Below, one piece after another: positions 32,748-42,997 of a DNA stretch of 64,000 bases; position 1 is the stretch's first letter, and the number at the start of each line of letters is the position of its first letter. The notes below the pieces were generated by a model. The model was not told where the DNA came from. It made no database searches and saw nothing but the letters and a program-made list of their open reading frames with translations. The stretch is taken from NCBI GenBank assembly GCA_963705525.1, contig CAVPJW010000004.1:186001-250000 (forward strand), read 5' to 3'. A program made the translations under genes and the position numbers. The DNA comes from CAVPJW01 sp963705525 (GTDB lineage Bacteria > Acidobacteriota > Vicinamibacteria > Vicinamibacterales > CAVPJW01).

Positions 32748-35700
32748 GTGTCGAGCGAGCGCTTCCTAATCGTACACATGACCAGTTCGCCAACCGATGC
32801 CATGGATCCGCCGACCGATGAGGCCGACAGCACCGGGAGTTTTCGACGCGAACTGTTCACCATCGAGCAACTTGAAGTTCACGCGAAGCACCTTGGTCAG
32901 CAACACCATGTTGGCACTCCGCGTGGGCGGCTCACGCCTTCGTTACTGCTGCCCCGTCTCGAGGACAGCGCGAGACTGCTGGAGGTGGCGTATCGGACGC
33001 TCTCGGCGCTCGCGAGCGGCTCGGAAGTATTCGCCTCCGAGGAATGGCTGCGAGACAACTACCACATTGCCCAGGACCAGATCCGGGAGATCCGACTGGA
33101 TCTCCCCCATCGCTACTATGTCCAGCTGCCCAAGCTCGCCGACGGCCAGTTGAGCGGGTATCCGCGAGTCTATGCACTCGCGCGCGAGCTCATCTCACAT
33201 ACCGAAGGTCAACTGGACGCGGAGAACCTGACGCGCTTCGTCGAGTCGTATCAGACCGAGGCGCCTCTGTCGATCGGCGAAGTGTGGGCCGTGCCGATCA
33301 TGCTGCGGCTCGTGCTCGTGGAGCACCTTACTCATCTCGCCACCGAGACGGTCACGGCGCGGCGCGATCGCGATCGGGCTCGAGCCTGGGCCGCGCGACT
33401 TAAGAAACAGGATCCTCTGATCGGCCTCGAGCGCATGCTCGATCGGCGGTCTTTTCGCTCCGATCGACTGACCCCCGCCTTCGTGGTCGAGCTCCTGCAA
33501 TGGCTGCGAGACCAACCGACGTCGCAGACCACGGCCTGGCGCTGGCTGGAAGACCAGCTCGGCCGGCGCAACGAGACCATCGAAGATCTCATGCGCAGCG
33601 AAAGCCAGCGAGAGGCCGCTCGCCAGCTGGGGATCGGCAACGTCATCAAGAGCATGCGCTTGCTCTCGTCGCTCGACTGGCCCGCATTCTTCGAAAAAGT
33701 GAGCCTGGTCGAACGCGTGCTTCGTGAAGATCCTGCCCGTGCCTATGCATCCATGGATTTCGCCACCCGCGATCGGTACCGGCAGACCATCGAAGAGCTC
33801 GCCCGGCGCGCCCGGCGGGGCGAGTTGGACGTCGCCCGGCACAGCATCGCACTGGCCGCAGATTCCCAGGCAGAGGACGCACGCGAGCGACACGTCGGCT
33901 ACTACTTGATTTCACGCGGCCGCGCGGCGTTGGAGCGGAACATCGGGTATAGGCTGCGGATTCCGACGCTCGTTGGTCGCCTCGCATTCCGCCACCCGTC
34001 AGTCGTATACCTGGGTGCCGTCGGCTCCGTACTGGTACTGACGATCGCCAGCCTGCTCGCCTACGCCGAGCGCCACGGCGCGTCGAAATTCGGCCTCATC
34101 GCAGTCGCTGTTCTTTCCCTCCTGCCCGCCAGCGAGCTCGTGATCAACATCGTCAATCGCCTCATCACCTCCACCGTGACGCCTCGGCCGCTGCCAAAGC
34201 TGTCCATGCAGAACGGCATTCCCGTCGAGAACCGCACGATGGTGGTTGTGCCGACCATGCTCTTGTCCGAGGCGGGAATCCGGGAACTCATTCACCACCT
34301 GGAGATTCGGTTTCTCGCCAATCGCGATCGCCACCTGCATTTCGCCATCCTGAGCGATTTCGGTGACGCGCAATCCGAAGACATGCCCGAAGACCAGGCG
34401 CTGGTTGATCTGGCCACGCAGGAGATTGCCATACTGAACGAGCAGTACGGTTCCGAGTGTTTCTTCCTGCTTCACCGCGGCCGTCAGTGGAACGAACGAG
34501 AGCGCTGCTGGATGGGGTGGGAGCGCAAGCGCGGCAAGCTGCAGGAGTTCAATCGACTTCTGCGAGGGGCCACCGACACCAGCTTTCGCGTGCAAATCGG
34601 TGAGCTGTCGCTGCTGCCGTCGGTGCGCTATGTCATCACGGTGGACACTGACACGGAGCTCCCTCCCGACGCGGCCCGCCGTCTGATTGGCGCACTCGCC
34701 CATCCGCTCAACCGACCTCGCTTTGATACGCAATCGCACCGGGTCGTGGATGGATACGGCATTCTCCAGCCTCGCGTCGAGGTCAACCTCGTCAGCGCGA
34801 ACAAGACCGAGTTCGCCAGAATCTTCTCGGGACACGTCGGGCTGGATCCGTACACGACGGCGGCGTCGGATCTCTATCAGGATTTGTTTCACGAAGGCAT
34901 CTACACCGGGAAAGGCATCTACGACGTCGATGCGTTCGAGGCCGCCCTGGCCGGGCGCGTTCCGGACAACACGCTGCTCAGCCACGATCTCTTCGAAGGC
35001 CTCTACGCGAGAACCGGGCTCACGAGCGATATTCACTTCACCGACGATTTTCCAGGCCACTATCTGACCTGGGTGGCCAGGCTTCATCGGTGGGTCAGAG
35101 GCGATTGGCAAATCCTGGGATGGCTGGCACCGACCGTGCCTGATGCTTCGGGTCGCCGCGTGCGAAACACGTTGCCGCTCCCATCACGCTGGAAGATCTT
35201 GGACAACCTGCGCCGCAGCCTGTTGCCGCCGGCCCTGCTGGCGCTTCTCGTGGCCGGCTGGACGATGCTGCCCGGCTCGGCCGGCTTGTGGACGACACTG
35301 GCCCTTCTGGTCCCGGCCTTCCCCGCCTATGTGGGGCTCGGGGTGTCGCTGACCAATCGCATCCGCGGTGTGCCGTTCAGCCGGCATCTCCGTTTCGAGC
35401 GGCGGGATCTCGCCATCAGCCTGAAGCAAGCGCTCTTGTCGATGGCCTTTCTCGCCCATCACGCGGTCGTGATGGGCGATGCCATCGGACGCACACTCGA
35501 TCGGCTCTTCAGAACGAAGCGACAGCTCCTCGAATGGGAATCGGCAGCCGAAGCGGCGCTGCGCGCACCGAGCGATCGGTTTTCCGTCTTCCGACGCATG
35601 TGGCCGTCGATCGCGATCGGCGCATCGGTCCTGGTGGCCGTGCTGACCGGTCGACGCGACGCTCTCTGGTGGGCCGCGCCCGTCGCGTGCGCCTGGATGG

Positions 35701-38700
35701 TCGCGCCGGAAATTGCGTTTCGGACGAGTCGACAGAAGCCTCGGCGATCGTCCCGGCCGACCGAGAGCGAAGAACGCACGTTCAGATCCATCGCCCTTCA
35801 GACATGGCTCTTCTTCGATGAGACGTTCAGTGCAGCACACCACTGGCTGGTCCCAGACAACTATCAGGAGGATCGCCGCGAGAAGCTGGCGCCCCGAACC
35901 TCGCCCACGAACATCGGCCTTCAGCTGCTCGCGACCGTCGCCGCGCACGACTTCGGCTACGTGACCCCGTCGGACATGGTGAACCGGCTCGATCGTATCT
36001 TTGCGACACTCGATGAGCTGCAACGGTACCGCGGGCACTTCTACAACTGGTACAACACTGAAACCCTGGCGCCGCTCGTTCCCACGTACGTGTCGACCGT
36101 TGACAGCGGGAATCTGGCCGCGTGTTTGATCACGATTCGCCAGGCGCTCCGAGAAATCGTCAGGGACACGCCGCTCATCGACGCCCGTTTTCTCGCAGGC
36201 GTCGGCGACATGGCCACACTCCTCGAGCGGGAGATCGATCGGCTGATTGCCGTCGGCGGTCGCACCCATTTCGCCGCCCGTCGGATGAAGCGAGAAGTCG
36301 CCGTCTTCCGGCACCGGATCGAGAACGCCCCGCGGGCGCCATCAGGCTGGCTGTGGACCCTGCAGGAGATGGCCGATCGGATGGGTGTGCTGCAGCTCCT
36401 TCTCCATGACCTCGAAGACGACCTGGACGAAGGCGACAAGGATGGGTTGCTTGACGATCTCAGGCTGTGGCTCGAACGATGCACCCGAGCGATTGGCGAA
36501 CGCCGAGGCGATCTGACGCTCTATGCGCCCTGGATTGGCCAGATCCCGCATGACGGCGAGGCTGAGGGCAGTGAGGCCGCCGACCCCACCCATGAATCGG
36601 CCGGCATGCCTCCCCTGGGCGACGTGCCCAAGTGGTCGGATCGGCTGACGCATTCGGTGGCCGGGCACGCGCCTGTGCCGGTGCCGTTACGCGAAGCGCT
36701 AGCCCGTGCGCGTGCCGCCGCCGCGCGCCTTATCGAAGCCGCGAACCGCATCGATCAGGTGGCCGAGCGTTTCATCAAAGACATCGATTTCGAATTCCTG
36801 TTCGATCAGACCCGCCACCTGTTCTCGATCGGGTACAGCGTGACCGACGGCCGTCTCGATGGCACCTACTACGACACGCTGGCATCGGAGGCGAGACTCG
36901 CAAGCTTCGTCGCGATTGCGACCGAGAAGGCGCCCTACGAGCATTGGTTCAAGCTCGCCCGGACTCTCGCGCCCATCGGCTCGACGCGAGTGCTGCTGTC
37001 GTGGAGCGGATCGATGTTCGAGTACCTCATGCCGCTTCTGGTCATGCGGTCGTACCCGCACACGATGCTCGATGAGACCTACGAGGGCGTGGTGCAGCGC
37101 CAGATCGAGTATGCGGCCATCCGAGGAGTCCCCTGGGGCATCTCGGAATCGGCGTACGCCGCACGAGATCTCGAGGGGAATTATCAGTACCGGGCCTTCG
37201 GAGTGCCGGGGCTGGGTCTCAAACGAGGGCTGGGCGAGGATCTGGTCGTCGCACCTTACGCGTGCCTGCTTGCCGCGCCGATTCGCCCGCACGATGTGGC
37301 GCGTAACCTTCTGCGCCTGAGCACGGAGGGCGCCCGCGGTCGGTGGGGTCTGTACGACGCCCTGGACTATTCGACCGAACGTGAAAACAGTCAGATGCCG
37401 GGCACGGTGGTGCGAACCTTCATGGCCCATCACCTGGGTATGGGTCTGGTCGCGCTCGGCAACTGCGTACACCACGATCGCATGGCCGACCGATTTCACG
37501 CCGACCCGCGGGTACAGGCCGCCGAGCTGCTGCTCCAGGAACGCGTGCCGCACCCGGTCCCATTAACGAATGCTCCGATCGAGCAGATCAGCCAAATCCC
37601 CACGACGCGGAACCTGACAGCGCCGGCGATTCGCAGGTACACCACGCCGCACACGCACGGGCCACGCGCGCACCTGCTGTCGAACGGGGCCTACACGGTG
37701 ATGCTCTCGAACGCGGGAGGCGGCTACAGCACGTGTCACGGCCTGGCCCTGACGCGATGGCGAGAGGATCCCACCACTGATGCATGGGGCACGTTCTGCT
37801 ATGTCAGAGACCTGGGGTCTGGCCGCTTCTGGTCAACGGCGTATCAGCCTACCGCCGTCGAGCCGGACGAGTACGAGGTGACGTTCGCGCCCGATCGCGC
37901 TGTCTTCCACCGCCGCGACGGCACGATCGAATTGCACACCGAGATCGCGGTCTCGCCGGAAGAAACCGTCGAGCTCCGCCGGGTGTCCGTCACCAATCAT
38001 GGACCGGCGACGCGTCAACTGGAGATCACCAGCTACGCCGAGGTGGTCCTGAACAGCCAGGACGCGGACCTGTCACATCCGGCGTTCCAGAATCTTTTCG
38101 TCGAAACCATGACGATCCCCGAACGCGACGCGCTGATCTGCTGGCGGCGGTCGCGGTCGGGCGAGGACCGCCGGTACCTCATTCACGTGCTCGCGGGACG
38201 AGGGTGGCTCGGTGTGCCGACTGAGTATGAGACGGACCGCGCGCGCTTTCTCGGGCGCGGCCGGACACCGCGATCGCCAGCCGCGATGATCGGAACCTCA
38301 GCCCTGTCGAACACAACAGGCGCGGTTCTGGATCCCATTGTCAGCCTGCGGCGGCGAATCGTCCTCCCGCCGGGCGTCAGCGCGCGACTCTCGTTTACGA
38401 CCGGACTTGCCGAGAGCGAGGAGGCGGCGCGTCGCCTCATCGAGCAGTACCACGATCGCCGGAGCGTGGCACGGGCGTTTGCGCTGGCAGGCACACACAG
38501 CTCGATCGAGCTGCGTCAACTGAACATGAGCCCCGAGCAGGCACATGACATCCAGCGACTGGCCGCTCGGCTGATCTACGGCGACGAGCGGCTGCGTGCC
38601 AGCACTGCCGTCAAGGCAAACCGGTTGGGCCCCCGGCACCTCTGGAAGCATGGCATCTCGGGGGATCTTCCCATCGTGCTCGTGCGCGTCACCGAGCCGG

Positions 38701-41540
38701 AACACGTGCCCCTCGTTCACCAGGTGCTCAAGGCTCACGAATATTGCCGACACAAGGGGTTCAGGTTGGATCTCATCGTCCTGAACGAGCACGATACGAG
38801 CTACCGGCAGGATCTGCAGGAGCAACTGAAGCGCGTCATCGAAATCGGGGGTGCGCCCATCGAAGCGCCAGGGGGCGTGTTCCTGCGCCGAGCCGACCTC
38901 CTTGTCGATGAGGAGCGGGTTCTCCTGCACGCGGCCGCCCGCCTCGAGCTGCAGGGCGTGCGCGGATCGCTCCATGAGCAGCTGCAGGTTCCATTCGTCC
39001 CGTTTGAATATCCGCCGCCATTTCAGCCGTCCGCAAGCACCGGGCGGACGGACTCGACCGAGGTACGGGGATCTGTCGAACCACCACCCGCTCTGCCCTC
39101 CACCCTTCTCTTCGCGAACGGTCTCGGTGGATTCAGCCCGGATGGACGCGAGTACGTGATCGGCGTATCAGACACGACACAGACGCCGGCACCCTGGAGC
39201 AATGTGATCGCCAATCCGGCGTTCGGTTTCACCGCGACGGAGGCAAGCCCCGGCCACACCTGGTCGGAGAACAGTCACGAGAACCGCCTGACACCATGGC
39301 CGAATGATCCGGTCACAGACCCGGTCGGCGAATGCGTGTTCATGCGCGACGAAGAGAACGGCGCCGTCTGGTCTGCCACGCTGCGCCCCGCGCCAGATGG
39401 TGGGAATTACGAGATCCAGCATGGGCAGGGATACACCGTATATGACCACACCAATCACGGGATCAGAACGAAACTGGCGGTCTTCGTGCCGGTTGGCGAT
39501 CCCGTCAAGATCTCGCGGCTGCGTGTCACGAACACCACCGGCCGGCGGAGGGCGATTTCCGCAACGGCATTCGTGGAATGGGTGCTCGGCGAAACACGAG
39601 CTCGAACGCGGCGGCACATCACGACCGAGCTCGACGAAGTCACCGGCGCGATATTCGCGCGGAATTACTTCCGTGAATACTTCGCCGATCGAGTCGCATT
39701 TCTGGACGTCAACCGGGCAGACAAGACGTTCACCACCGACCGCACCGAATTCATCGGTCGAAATGGCTCCATCGGCAATCCGGCGGCGCTCGGTCGGACT
39801 CAATTGTCGGGACGCATCGGTGGCCGCTTCGACCCGTGTGGAGCCTTGCAGGTCCGGTGTGAGCTCGAGCCTGGCGAGAGCCAGGAGTTGATCTTTCAAC
39901 TCGGCGAAGGGCGCGACGTGACCCACGCGCGCCAGTTGATCGAGCGCTATCGAGGTCCGTCGGACGCCGGAGCCGCCCTCGAGTCCGTGAAGCGCCGGTG
40001 GGACGAGCTCCTGGGGACCGTCCAGGTGCGGACGCCGGACCCGGCCCTCGATCTGATGATGAATCGCTGGTTGTTCTATCAGACGCTCAGCTGTCGATAC
40101 TGGGGCCGCTCGGCGTACTACCAGTCCGGAGGGGCGCTTGGGTTCAGAGATCAACTGCAGGATGTCCTGGCCCTGCTCATTGCCTCACCGGCCATCGCCC
40201 GCAGCCATATCGTCCGCGCCGCGGGACGTCAGTTCGTCGAGGGAGATGTTCAACACTGGTGGCACGAGCCTGGCGGTGAAGGAGCTCGGACGAAATCATC
40301 AGACGATCGGCTGTGGCTGGCCTATACACTCGTGGAATACGTCAAGGCGACAGGCGATCGATCGATTCTCGAGGAGCGTGCGCCATTTCTCGAAGGCCGT
40401 GCGCTCGGGCCGGCCGAGTCCGAGTCGTACGAGCGTCCATCGGTATCGGCGAAGTCCGGCTCGATTTACGAGCACGCGGTCCGGGCGATCGATCGTTCCC
40501 TTGCCCTCGGCAGCCACGGACTGCCCCTGATCGGAAGCGGCGACTGGAATGACGGGTTCAACCGTGTGGGCGAAGGAGGCAAGGGCGAGAGTGTCTGGCT
40601 CGGTTGGTTTCTGTATCCACTCTTGAAAGAGTTTTCCAGTCTCGCCGGCCACCGATCCGATACCGAACGGGCTCACAAATATCTGACGGCGGCAACGAAT
40701 CTGAAATCGGCTCTGGAACAGTCGTGGGATGGCAAGTGGTACAGGCGAGCCTACTTCGACGATGGGACGCCGCTCGGCTCCGGACAGAGCGTCGAATGCC
40801 AGATCGACTCGATTGCGCAGTCCTGGGCGATTCTGTCGGGTGCCGGCGATCCGGCGCGGGCCCGCATTGCGATGGATTCGATCGAGAGACTCCTCGTGAA
40901 GCGAGACGAACGCCTCGCGCTCCTGCTGACGCCGCCCTTCGATCAATCAACGGCTGACCCCGGCTACATCAAGGGCTATCTGCCGGGCGTGCGTGAGAAT
41001 GGCGGACAGTACACGCATGCGGCAATCTGGGCACTGCTCGCCTTCGCCCGACTTCAGGACGCGGACCGGGTCGCGGAGCTGCTCACGATCCTCAACCCGA
41101 TCAACCACGCCGCGTCGCTCGAAGATGCCGAACGCTATCGAGTCGAACCGTATGTAGTCGCCGCGGACATCTACTCCGTCGCACCGCACGCGGGGCGTGG
41201 AGGATGGACATGGTACACAGGGTCATCGGGATGGATGTACCGCGCCATCCTCTCGGGAGTCCTTGGCGTGACGCTCGAGGGTGAAAGCATTCAGATCAAC
41301 CCATGCGTGCCCCGAGCGTGGCCGCATTTCGAAGTGACGCTGCGCTTGGCAGGAACCGAGCACCATTTCATCCTTGACAATGCGTCCAACCCGGACGGGG
41401 TGACGCGCATCGAGCTCGACGGGCGGGCTCTATCTGGTATCGCCGTCCCGATTCTCACCGATGGGCACAGGCACACCATTCACGTGATGCTGGGTTCGCG
41501 TGAAGTGGAATCTGTTTCAACCCCGGCAATTTCGAGCTAA
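32748..41540 (+). CDS. ndvB: Cyclic beta-1,2-glucan synthase (NdvB/ChvB family)
   Basis: 2930 residues from GTG 32748 (ATG 32778 or 32790 also possible), similar in size to Brucella Cgs and ChvB. Order: N-terminal cytoplasmic region; transmembrane helices near residues 420-480; GT84 glycosyltransferase region with VDTDTELPPDAARR (about 632) and DDFPGHYLTWVARLHRWVRG; further helices about 825-990; a glycoamylase-like domain (YQYRAFGVPGLGLKRGLGED); and two GH94 phosphorylase-type modules, the second with GALGFRDQLQDVLALL and IGSGDWNDGFNRVG. It is an inner-membrane enzyme that primes, elongates, trims and cyclises beta-1,2-glucan exported to the periplasm for osmotic and envelope protection. Its position under a sigma-54 candidate inside a stress island suggests induced glucan synthesis. 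Confidence 0.95.
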   Translation: MSSERFLIVHMTSSPTDAMDPPTDEADSTGSFRRELFTIEQLEVHAKHLGQQHHVGTPRGRLTPSLLLPRLEDSARLLEVAYRTLSALASGSEVFASEEWLRDNYHIAQDQIREIRLDLPHRYYVQLPKLADGQLSGYPRVYALARELISHTEGQLDAENLTRFVESYQTEAPLSIGEVWAVPIMLRLVLVEHLTHLATETVTARRDRDRARAWAARLKKQDPLIGLERMLDRRSFRSDRLTPAFVVELLQWLRDQPTSQTTAWRWLEDQLGRRNETIEDLMRSESQREAARQLGIGNVIKSMRLLSSLDWPAFFEKVSLVERVLREDPARAYASMDFATRDRYRQTIEELARRARRGELDVARHSIALAADSQAEDARERHVGYYLISRGRAALERNIGYRLRIPTLVGRLAFRHPSVVYLGAVGSVLVLTIASLLAYAERHGASKFGLIAVAVLSLLPASELVINIVNRLITSTVTPRPLPKLSMQNGIPVENRTMVVVPTMLLSEAGIRELIHHLEIRFLANRDRHLHFAILSDFGDAQSEDMPEDQALVDLATQEIAILNEQYGSECFFLLHRGRQWNERERCWMGWERKRGKLQEFNRLLRGATDTSFRVQIGELSLLPSVRYVITVDTDTELPPDAARRLIGALAHPLNRPRFDTQSHRVVDGYGILQPRVEVNLVSANKTEFARIFSGHVGLDPYTTAASDLYQDLFHEGIYTGKGIYDVDAFEAALAGRVPDNTLLSHDLFEGLYARTGLTSDIHFTDDFPGHYLTWVARLHRWVRGDWQILGWLAPTVPDASGRRVRNTLPLPSRWKILDNLRRSLLPPALLALLVAGWTMLPGSAGLWTTLALLVPAFPAYVGLGVSLTNRIRGVPFSRHLRFERRDLAISLKQALLSMAFLAHHAVVMGDAIGRTLDRLFRTKRQLLEWESAAEAALRAPSDRFSVFRRMWPSIAIGASVLVAVLTGRRDALWWAAPVACAWMVAPEIAFRTSRQKPRRSSRPTESEERTFRSIALQTWLFFDETFSAAHHWLVPDNYQEDRREKLAPRTSPTNIGLQLLATVAAHDFGYVTPSDMVNRLDRIFATLDELQRYRGHFYNWYNTETLAPLVPTYVSTVDSGNLAACLITIRQALREIVRDTPLIDARFLAGVGDMATLLEREIDRLIAVGGRTHFAARRMKREVAVFRHRIENAPRAPSGWLWTLQEMADRMGVLQLLLHDLEDDLDEGDKDGLLDDLRLWLERCTRAIGERRGDLTLYAPWIGQIPHDGEAEGSEAADPTHESAGMPPLGDVPKWSDRLTHSVAGHAPVPVPLREALARARAAAARLIEAANRIDQVAERFIKDIDFEFLFDQTRHLFSIGYSVTDGRLDGTYYDTLASEARLASFVAIATEKAPYEHWFKLARTLAPIGSTRVLLSWSGSMFEYLMPLLVMRSYPHTMLDETYEGVVQRQIEYAAIRGVPWGISESAYAARDLEGNYQYRAFGVPGLGLKRGLGEDLVVAPYACLLAAPIRPHDVARNLLRLSTEGARGRWGLYDALDYSTERENSQMPGTVVRTFMAHHLGMGLVALGNCVHHDRMADRFHADPRVQAAELLLQERVPHPVPLTNAPIEQISQIPTTRNLTAPAIRRYTTPHTHGPRAHLLSNGAYTVMLSNAGGGYSTCHGLALTRWREDPTTDAWGTFCYVRDLGSGRFWSTAYQPTAVEPDEYEVTFAPDRAVFHRRDGTIELHTEIAVSPEETVELRRVSVTNHGPATRQLEITSYAEVVLNSQDADLSHPAFQNLFVETMTIPERDALICWRRSRSGEDRRYLIHVLAGRGWLGVPTEYETDRARFLGRGRTPRSPAAMIGTSALSNTTGAVLDPIVSLRRRIVLPPGVSARLSFTTGLAESEEAARRLIEQYHDRRSVARAFALAGTHSSIELRQLNMSPEQAHDIQRLAARLIYGDERLRASTAVKANRLGPRHLWKHGISGDLPIVLVRVTEPEHVPLVHQVLKAHEYCRHKGFRLDLIVLNEHDTSYRQDLQEQLKRVIEIGGAPIEAPGGVFLRRADLLVDEERVLLHAAARLELQGVRGSLHEQLQVPFVPFEYPPPFQPSASTGRTDSTEVRGSVEPPPALPSTLLFANGLGGFSPDGREYVIGVSDTTQTPAPWSNVIANPAFGFTATEASPGHTWSENSHENRLTPWPNDPVTDPVGECVFMRDEENGAVWSATLRPAPDGGNYEIQHGQGYTVYDHTNHGIRTKLAVFVPVGDPVKISRLRVTNTTGRRRAISATAFVEWVLGETRARTRRHITTELDEVTGAIFARNYFREYFADRVAFLDVNRADKTFTTDRTEFIGRNGSIGNPAALGRTQLSGRIGGRFDPCGALQVRCELEPGESQELIFQLGEGRDVTHARQLIERYRGPSDAGAALESVKRRWDELLGTVQVRTPDPALDLMMNRWLFYQTLSCRYWGRSAYYQSGGALGFRDQLQDVLALLIASPAIARSHIVRAAGRQFVEGDVQHWWHEPGGEGARTKSSDDRLWLAYTLVEYVKATGDRSILEERAPFLEGRALGPAESESYERPSVSAKSGSIYEHAVRAIDRSLALGSHGLPLIGSGDWNDGFNRVGEGGKGESVWLGWFLYPLLKEFSSLAGHRSDTERAHKYLTAATNLKSALEQSWDGKWYRRAYFDDGTPLGSGQSVECQIDSIAQSWAILSGAGDPARARIAMDSIERLLVKRDERLALLLTPPFDQSTADPGYIKGYLPGVRENGGQYTHAAIWALLAFARLQDADRVAELLTILNPINHAASLEDAERYRVEPYVVAADIYSVAPHAGRGGWTWYTGSSGWMYRAILSGVLGVTLEGESIQINPCVPRAWPHFEVTLRLAGTEHHFILDNASNPDGVTRIELDGRALSGIAVPILTDGHRHTIHVMLGSREVESVSTPAISS

Positions 41541-41542
41541 GT

Positions 41543-41558
41543 GGGCACGAGTCGTGCT
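41543..41558 (+). promoter_or_regulatory. Sigma-54 promoter candidate (Lmo0937-like A)
   Basis: GGGCACGAGTCGTGCT matches 10 of 12 defined positions. Predicted start near 41569, so the leader is only about 10 nt and begins with the GGAGGA ribosome-binding site. Confidence 0.65.
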
Positions 41559-41578
41559 TTTCAAGCTTGGAGGAAGTC

Positions 41579-41728
41579 ATGCTCAATACGATCGCCGCCA
41601 TTCTCCTGATCATGTGGCTGCTCGGTATGGTCAGCGGCTACACGCTCGGTAACTTCATCTACGCGCTGCTGGCGATTTCTCTGGTGCTCTTCCTCGTGGG
41701 AGTGATTGGCGGGCGTCGAGTCGCGTAA
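41579..41728 (+). CDS. Lmo0937-family two-helix membrane protein A
   Basis: 49 residues, two hydrophobic helices (TIAAILLIMWLLGMVSG and FIYALLAISLVLFLVGVIGG) joined by YTLGN. GGAGGA precedes ATG 41579. The family is tiny, widespread and of unknown function, and is often induced by stress. A paralogue with the same YTLGGFIH turn lies opposite at 41899-42048. Confidence 0.85.
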   Translation: MLNTIAAILLIMWLLGMVSGYTLGNFIYALLAISLVLFLVGVIGGRRVA

Positions 41729-41784
41729 CGCTCGGCGAGGTACTATCTGCAGCAATGTCACTACGCATTTGCAGACAACAAGGC

Positions 41785-41820
41785 GGCGGATGACGCAGTC
41801 CATGGACTACGCCATCCGCC
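41785..41820. terminator. Hairpin between the convergent Lmo0937-like genes
   Basis: GGCGGATGACGCAGTCC and GGACTACGCCATCCGCC form a 17-bp stem with two mismatches around a 2-base loop, between two genes that converge. Likely a shared terminator. Confidence 0.6.
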
Positions 41821-41898
41821 TATGTAAAAGCCGGCGCTCAGTAACCGATTGAGCGCGGGCGACTGCACCCAGCAGGCACACTCCCGCCAATTGGCGTC

Positions 41899-42048
41899 CT
41901 ATACGGGAGCACGCCCCTGGATGATCCGGATCAGCACGACCGCCACGGCGATGAGAAGTAAGAGATGTATGAAGCCGCCGAGCGTGTAGGAGCTGACGAC
42001 ACCCGCCAACCACAACAGCAGCAAGACTACGAAGATCGTCCACAGCAT
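41899..42048 (-). CDS. Lmo0937-family two-helix membrane protein B
   Basis: 49 residues from ATG 42048 with GAGGAG 7 bases upstream. Two helices (LWTIFVVLLLLWLAGVVSS and FIHLLLLIAVAVVLIRIIQG) flank YTLGG, the same plan as copy A. It converges with copy A; both have their own sigma-54 promoter candidate, so both are likely induced together. Confidence 0.85.
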   Translation of the reverse strand: MLWTIFVVLLLLWLAGVVSSYTLGGFIHLLLLIAVAVVLIRIIQGRAPV

Positions 42049-42078
42049 GGTTGCGCTCCTCAGTGCCGTCTGACACCT

Positions 42079-42094
42079 CGCAAGAACCGGACCA
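42079..42094 (-). promoter_or_regulatory. Sigma-54 promoter candidate (Lmo0937-like B)
   Basis: On the minus strand TGGTCCGGTTCTTGCG matches 9 of 12 positions. Predicted start near 42068, 20 nt before ATG 42048. Confidence 0.65.
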
Positions 42095-42306
42095 GAAGAC
42101 ACTCCGTGCGCGCGGCGCGGGAACTACAGCTTTTTCAACGCAAAGGTGCGGTTCGCGAGGCTGAAGGGAGAACCCGGCTCAACTGTACGGCGGACGTGCA
42201 GCAGGCACTCTCTACACGGTGTCGGCAATCGATGCAGGCCGACCACGACAACACGATGGCTGACCAGTCGCTGGAGTGGAGAGGGATCGCGAGCTCAATC
42301 AGGCAC

Positions 42307-42322
42307 TGGCATTTGGATTGCG
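42307..42322 (+). promoter_or_regulatory. Sigma-54 promoter candidate (first BON gene)
   Basis: TGGCATTTGGATTGCG matches 9 of 12 positions, including TGGCA and TTGC. Predicted start near 42333, 43 nt before ATG 42376. Confidence 0.7.
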
Positions 42323-42375
42323 ACGGCCATGGTCCAGCTGATTCGAGATTCTGGAACCACTTTCAGGAGTGCATC

Positions 42376-42902
42376 ATGAGAAGAACACTCAGTTCGATCA
42401 CGATTGCGATTGCGATTGGAATGCTTACCGCGCCAGTTGCCATCGCGCAGACGCCGGATGTTTGGATGACGGTCAAGACGAAGATCGCGCTGCTCACTAC
42501 CGAAGGCGTGAGCACCATGGACTTGAACGTGGATACCGTTAATGGCGTGGTGACGCTGCACGGCAAGGTCCCCACTGAAGCCGAAAAATCGAAGGCTGGG
42601 ACGGTCGCGCGGGGAATCAGCGGCTCAAGGACGTGCAGAACCTTCTCCAGGTCGTGCCTGACGCGAAGCGGGACGCTGTCGATGCCAAGGACGATCAGAT
42701 TCTTGCCGATGTCAAAGCGTCCTTCGCCGCCGATCCGACGCTCGACAAGAGCGGCATCAAAGTCAGTTCGGTGAACGCAGGTGTCGTCCTCCTGTCAGGG
42801 CGCACGGCGTCGCATGAGGTTCACCTCAGGGCGATTGAAACGGCCTATCGGGTAAAAGGCGTCAAGCACGTAGCGACGGAAGTGGAAGGGCCCACCACCT
42901 GA
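42376..42902 (+). CDS. Periplasmic double-BON-domain protein (one frame change)
   Basis: The signal peptide SITIAIAIGMLTAPVAIAQ is followed by a BON domain (VNGVVTLHGKVPTEAEKSKA). Near 42622 the frame changes by one lost base, and the protein continues LKDVQNLLQVVPDAKRDAVD and a second BON domain (SVNAGVVLLSGRTASHEVHL). 527 nt plus one gives 175 residues. BON proteins such as OsmY bind membranes and protect the envelope under osmotic stress. Either a real frameshift or a sequence error; since both halves keep good domains I favour error. Confidence 0.8.
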
Positions 42903-42997
42903 CCGGTCGTGAAGCGCTTTCACGGGGGCTCCGAGTGATGGCCCGCTTCGCACCGGGGTCGGTGCAGGATGAGCCCGACACTGGGAGCCCCGATCGT

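Larger units (their letters stand above)
42049..42375. other. Intergenic region with two divergent promoter candidates
   Basis: No coding frame that I trust in these 327 bp. The region contains the sigma-54 candidates at 42079-42094 (minus) and 42307-42322 (plus). Confidence 0.7.

Noticed and set aside
42903..42960. Inverted GGGGCTCC / GGGAGCCCC words after the BON gene
   Set aside because: Arms are about 60 bp apart and short; not convincing as a terminator or repeat.
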